A model generated the notes under the pieces. That model did no database searches. It was not told where the DNA came from and worked only from the letters and a program-made list of their open reading frames with translations. The position numbers and the translations under genes are program-made. A stretch of DNA of 7,050 nt from NCBI GenBank assembly GCA_946478635.1, contig CAMLCX010000251.1, positions 1-7,050 on the forward strand. Reading direction: 5' to 3'. The DNA comes from an uncultured Pseudomonadota bacterium (GTDB lineage: Bacteria > Desulfobacterota_B > Binatia > UBA9968). Positions 5,969 through 7,050 of this stretch are shown piece after piece. Each line of letters begins with the position of its first letter. Position 1 is the first letter of the stretch.

Positions 5969-6739
5969 ATGGGTTTACTCGACGGTAAGAAAGCGGCGAT
6001 CTTTGGCGTGGCCAACGAGCGGAGCATTGCCTGGGCGATCTCCGAAGCGTTTCATGCCGAGGGCGCGGAACTGGCATTCACTTTTGCCGGCGAAATGTTG
6101 GAGAAGCGGGTTCGTCCGCTGGCCGAAGGCATCGGCGCAAAAATTATTCTGCCCTGCGATGTGACCAAGGACGAAGAGGTCGAAAAAGTTTTTGCCGCTC
6201 TCAAACAAGAATGGGGCGGCATCGATATCCTGATCCATGCCATCGCCTTCGCCAACAAAGAGGACCTGTCCAATCCTTATGTGCAAACGAGCCGCGCGGG
6301 CTTTCATCTCGCCATGGACGTGAGCGCTTATTCGCTGGTGGCGCTGGCGCAGCGAGCGGCGCCGCTGATGGAAGGGCGGAACGGCTCGATCGTCACGCTT
6401 ACTTACATGGGCTCGGAAAAAGTCATTCCGAACTACAACGTCATGGGTGTTGCCAAGGCGGCACTGGAGGCGAGCGTGCGCTATCTCGCGCACGACCTCG
6501 GGCCCAAAGGGATTCGGGTCAACGCGATCTCCGCGGGGCCGCTCCGAACTCTGGCCGCCGCCGGCATCTCCGATTTTAAATCCATGCTGCACCACGTCGC
6601 CGAGCGCGCGCCGCTCAAACGCAACATCGATGCGGAGGAAGTCGGCAAGACCGCGCTCTATCTGTGCAGCGACTTGGGCAGCGCGGTCACCGGCGAAGTG
6701 CTGCATGTCGACGCGGGATACAATATTATGGGAATGTAG
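5969..6739 (+). CDS. fabI: Enoyl-[acyl-carrier-protein] reductase (NADH), FabI type
   Basis: The 256-aa short-chain dehydrogenase-family enzyme reduces the trans-2-enoyl-ACP double bond in the last step of each fatty acid elongation cycle. The cofactor region GVANERSIAWAI (13-24) is the FabI version of the glycine-rich loop. The catalytic Tyr156 and Lys163 (NYNVMGVAK) and Tyr146 (LTYMGSEK) sit at the same numbers as in E. coli FabI, and VNAISAGPLRTLAA (184-197) is the substrate-loop signature. Length is normal and the gene is intact. Position 93, Gly in E. coli, is Ala here (IHAIAFANKED); Ala is also the natural residue in S. aureus FabI, so this is not by itself a triclosan-resistance sign. 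A strong SD precedes it. The rhodanese gene follows 109 bp downstream. Confidence 0.96.
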   Translation: MGLLDGKKAAIFGVANERSIAWAISEAFHAEGAELAFTFAGEMLEKRVRPLAEGIGAKIILPCDVTKDEEVEKVFAALKQEWGGIDILIHAIAFANKEDLSNPYVQTSRAGFHLAMDVSAYSLVALAQRAAPLMEGRNGSIVTLTYMGSEKVIPNYNVMGVAKAALEASVRYLAHDLGPKGIRVNAISAGPLRTLAAAGISDFKSMLHHVAERAPLKRNIDAEEVGKTALYLCSDLGSAVTGEVLHVDAGYNIMGM

Positions 6740-6754
6740 GCGCGCGAAGCGCGC
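6740..6754. repeat. GC hairpin after fabI stop
   Basis: GCGCGC (6740-6745) and GCGCGC (6749-6754) form a 6-bp all-GC stem with a GAA loop, starting at the base after the fabI stop codon. It may shield the 3' end of the message or slow transcription. No T-run follows, so I do not call it a terminator. Confidence 0.4.
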
Positions 6755-6761
6755 GGCGCGC

Positions 6762-6837
6762 CGTCTCGGGTTTAGGGTCTCGGGTCCCGTGTTTCCGATC
6801 CCCAGAACTCTAGACGCGGGACTCTGGACGCGAGACA
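6762..6837. repeat. Imperfect palindrome with 25-bp arms
   Basis: The left arm 6762-6786 (CGTCTCGGGTTTAGGGTCTC and onward) matches the reverse complement of 6813-6837 (GACGCGGGACTCTGGACGCG and onward) at about 18 of 25 positions, with a 26-base interior. Each arm also contains an internal near-duplication (TCTCGGGT twice; CTCTAGACGCG/CTCTGGACGCG). It has the look of a REP-type element. It ends one base before the ribosome binding site of the rhodanese gene. Confidence 0.65.
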
Positions 6838-6838
6838 C

Positions 6839-6842
6839 GGAG
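6839..6842 (+). promoter_or_regulatory. Ribosome binding site for the rhodanese gene
   Basis: GGAG stands 6 bases before the ATG at 6849, an ordinary and good spacing. It lies just outside the right arm of the palindrome at 6762-6837, so folding of that arm could affect access to it. Confidence 0.5.
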
Positions 6843-6848
6843 TGATCC

Positions 6849-7050
6849 ATGGCCATCAAAGAAATCACACCGCAGCAAGCTCACGATAATCTGATTAGCG
6901 ACACCGATACCGTTTACATCGACGTGCGCGCTGAACGCGAGTTCGCCAATGGGCATCCCCAGGGAGCGGTGAACATTCCCGTCGCCTTTCCCGATCCGGC
7001 GCGCGGCATGATGGCCAACAAAGATTTCGTCAAAGTCGTCGAAGCGAATT
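6849..7050 (+). CDS. Rhodanese-domain protein, N-terminal part (runs off the window)
   Basis: The first 67 codons are visible, starting MAIKEITPQQAHDNL. TVYIDVRAEREFANGHPQGA (21-40) followed by VNIPV is the typical first half of a single rhodanese homology domain: the DVR-x-x-x-EF turn, then GH-P-GA-NIP. Such domains carry sulfane sulfur on a catalytic cysteine, or have lost it and act in other roles. That cysteine would lie beyond the window end, so activity cannot be judged. No signal peptide is present, suggesting a cytoplasmic protein. The start is supported by GGAG 6 bases upstream. It follows fabI in the same direction across a repeat-filled spacer and could be co-transcribed with it. 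Confidence 0.85.
   Translation, partial: MAIKEITPQQAHDNLISDTDTVYIDVRAEREFANGHPQGAVNIPVAFPDPARGMMANKDFVKVVEAN

Noticed and set aside
6236..6266. Ala93 of FabI as a triclosan-resistance change
   Set aside because: The resistance change known in E. coli is Gly93 to Val. Ala at this place is natural in other FabI proteins such as that of S. aureus.
5975..6868. Long minus-strand open frame (297 codons) covering fabI
   Set aside because: It is antisense to an unmistakable FabI in GC-rich sequence, is rich in Arg and His, and has no recognisable fold.

Overview
The window looks like an ordinary chromosomal stretch of a moderately GC-rich Gram-negative bacterium. Every gene is of bacterial type. 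There is no phage, transposase or CRISPR signature. The spacers hold several families of short palindromic repeats, of kinds I associate with deltaproteobacterial or Binatota/NC10/Rokubacteria-type environmental genomes. That lineage suggestion is inference from the look of the repeats and proteins, not a search result.

Layout: bases 1-470 carry no convincing gene and are a mosaic of small repeats and hairpins. A minus-strand gene (471-1139) encodes a class I SAM-dependent methyltransferase with an N-terminal export signal. Across a divergent spacer of about 230 bp, the plus strand carries an LtaS/MdoB-type phosphoglycerol transferase (1369-3390), a 12-helix APC-family amino acid permease (3503-4885), a PduO/MMAB-type cob(I)alamin adenosyltransferase (5149-5754), a FabI-type enoyl-ACP reductase (5969-6739) and the first 67 codons of a rhodanese-domain protein (6849 to the window end).

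The plus-strand genes share orientation but are separated by 109-263 bp, mostly filled with repeat elements, so they need not be one operon. No common pathway links them. They cover envelope modification, amino acid uptake, B12 cofactor activation, fatty acid elongation and sulfur transfer. The tightest candidate pair is fabI and the rhodanese gene, each with a good Shine-Dalgarno sequence.

The most notable points are a methyltransferase that appears to be exported, two inverted copies of the same palindromic repeat about 5.5 kb apart bracketing the main gene block, a terminal-inverted-repeat element upstream of the adenosyltransferase, and a 25-bp-arm palindrome directly before the rhodanese ribosome binding site. 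I found no convincing new multi-gene system.
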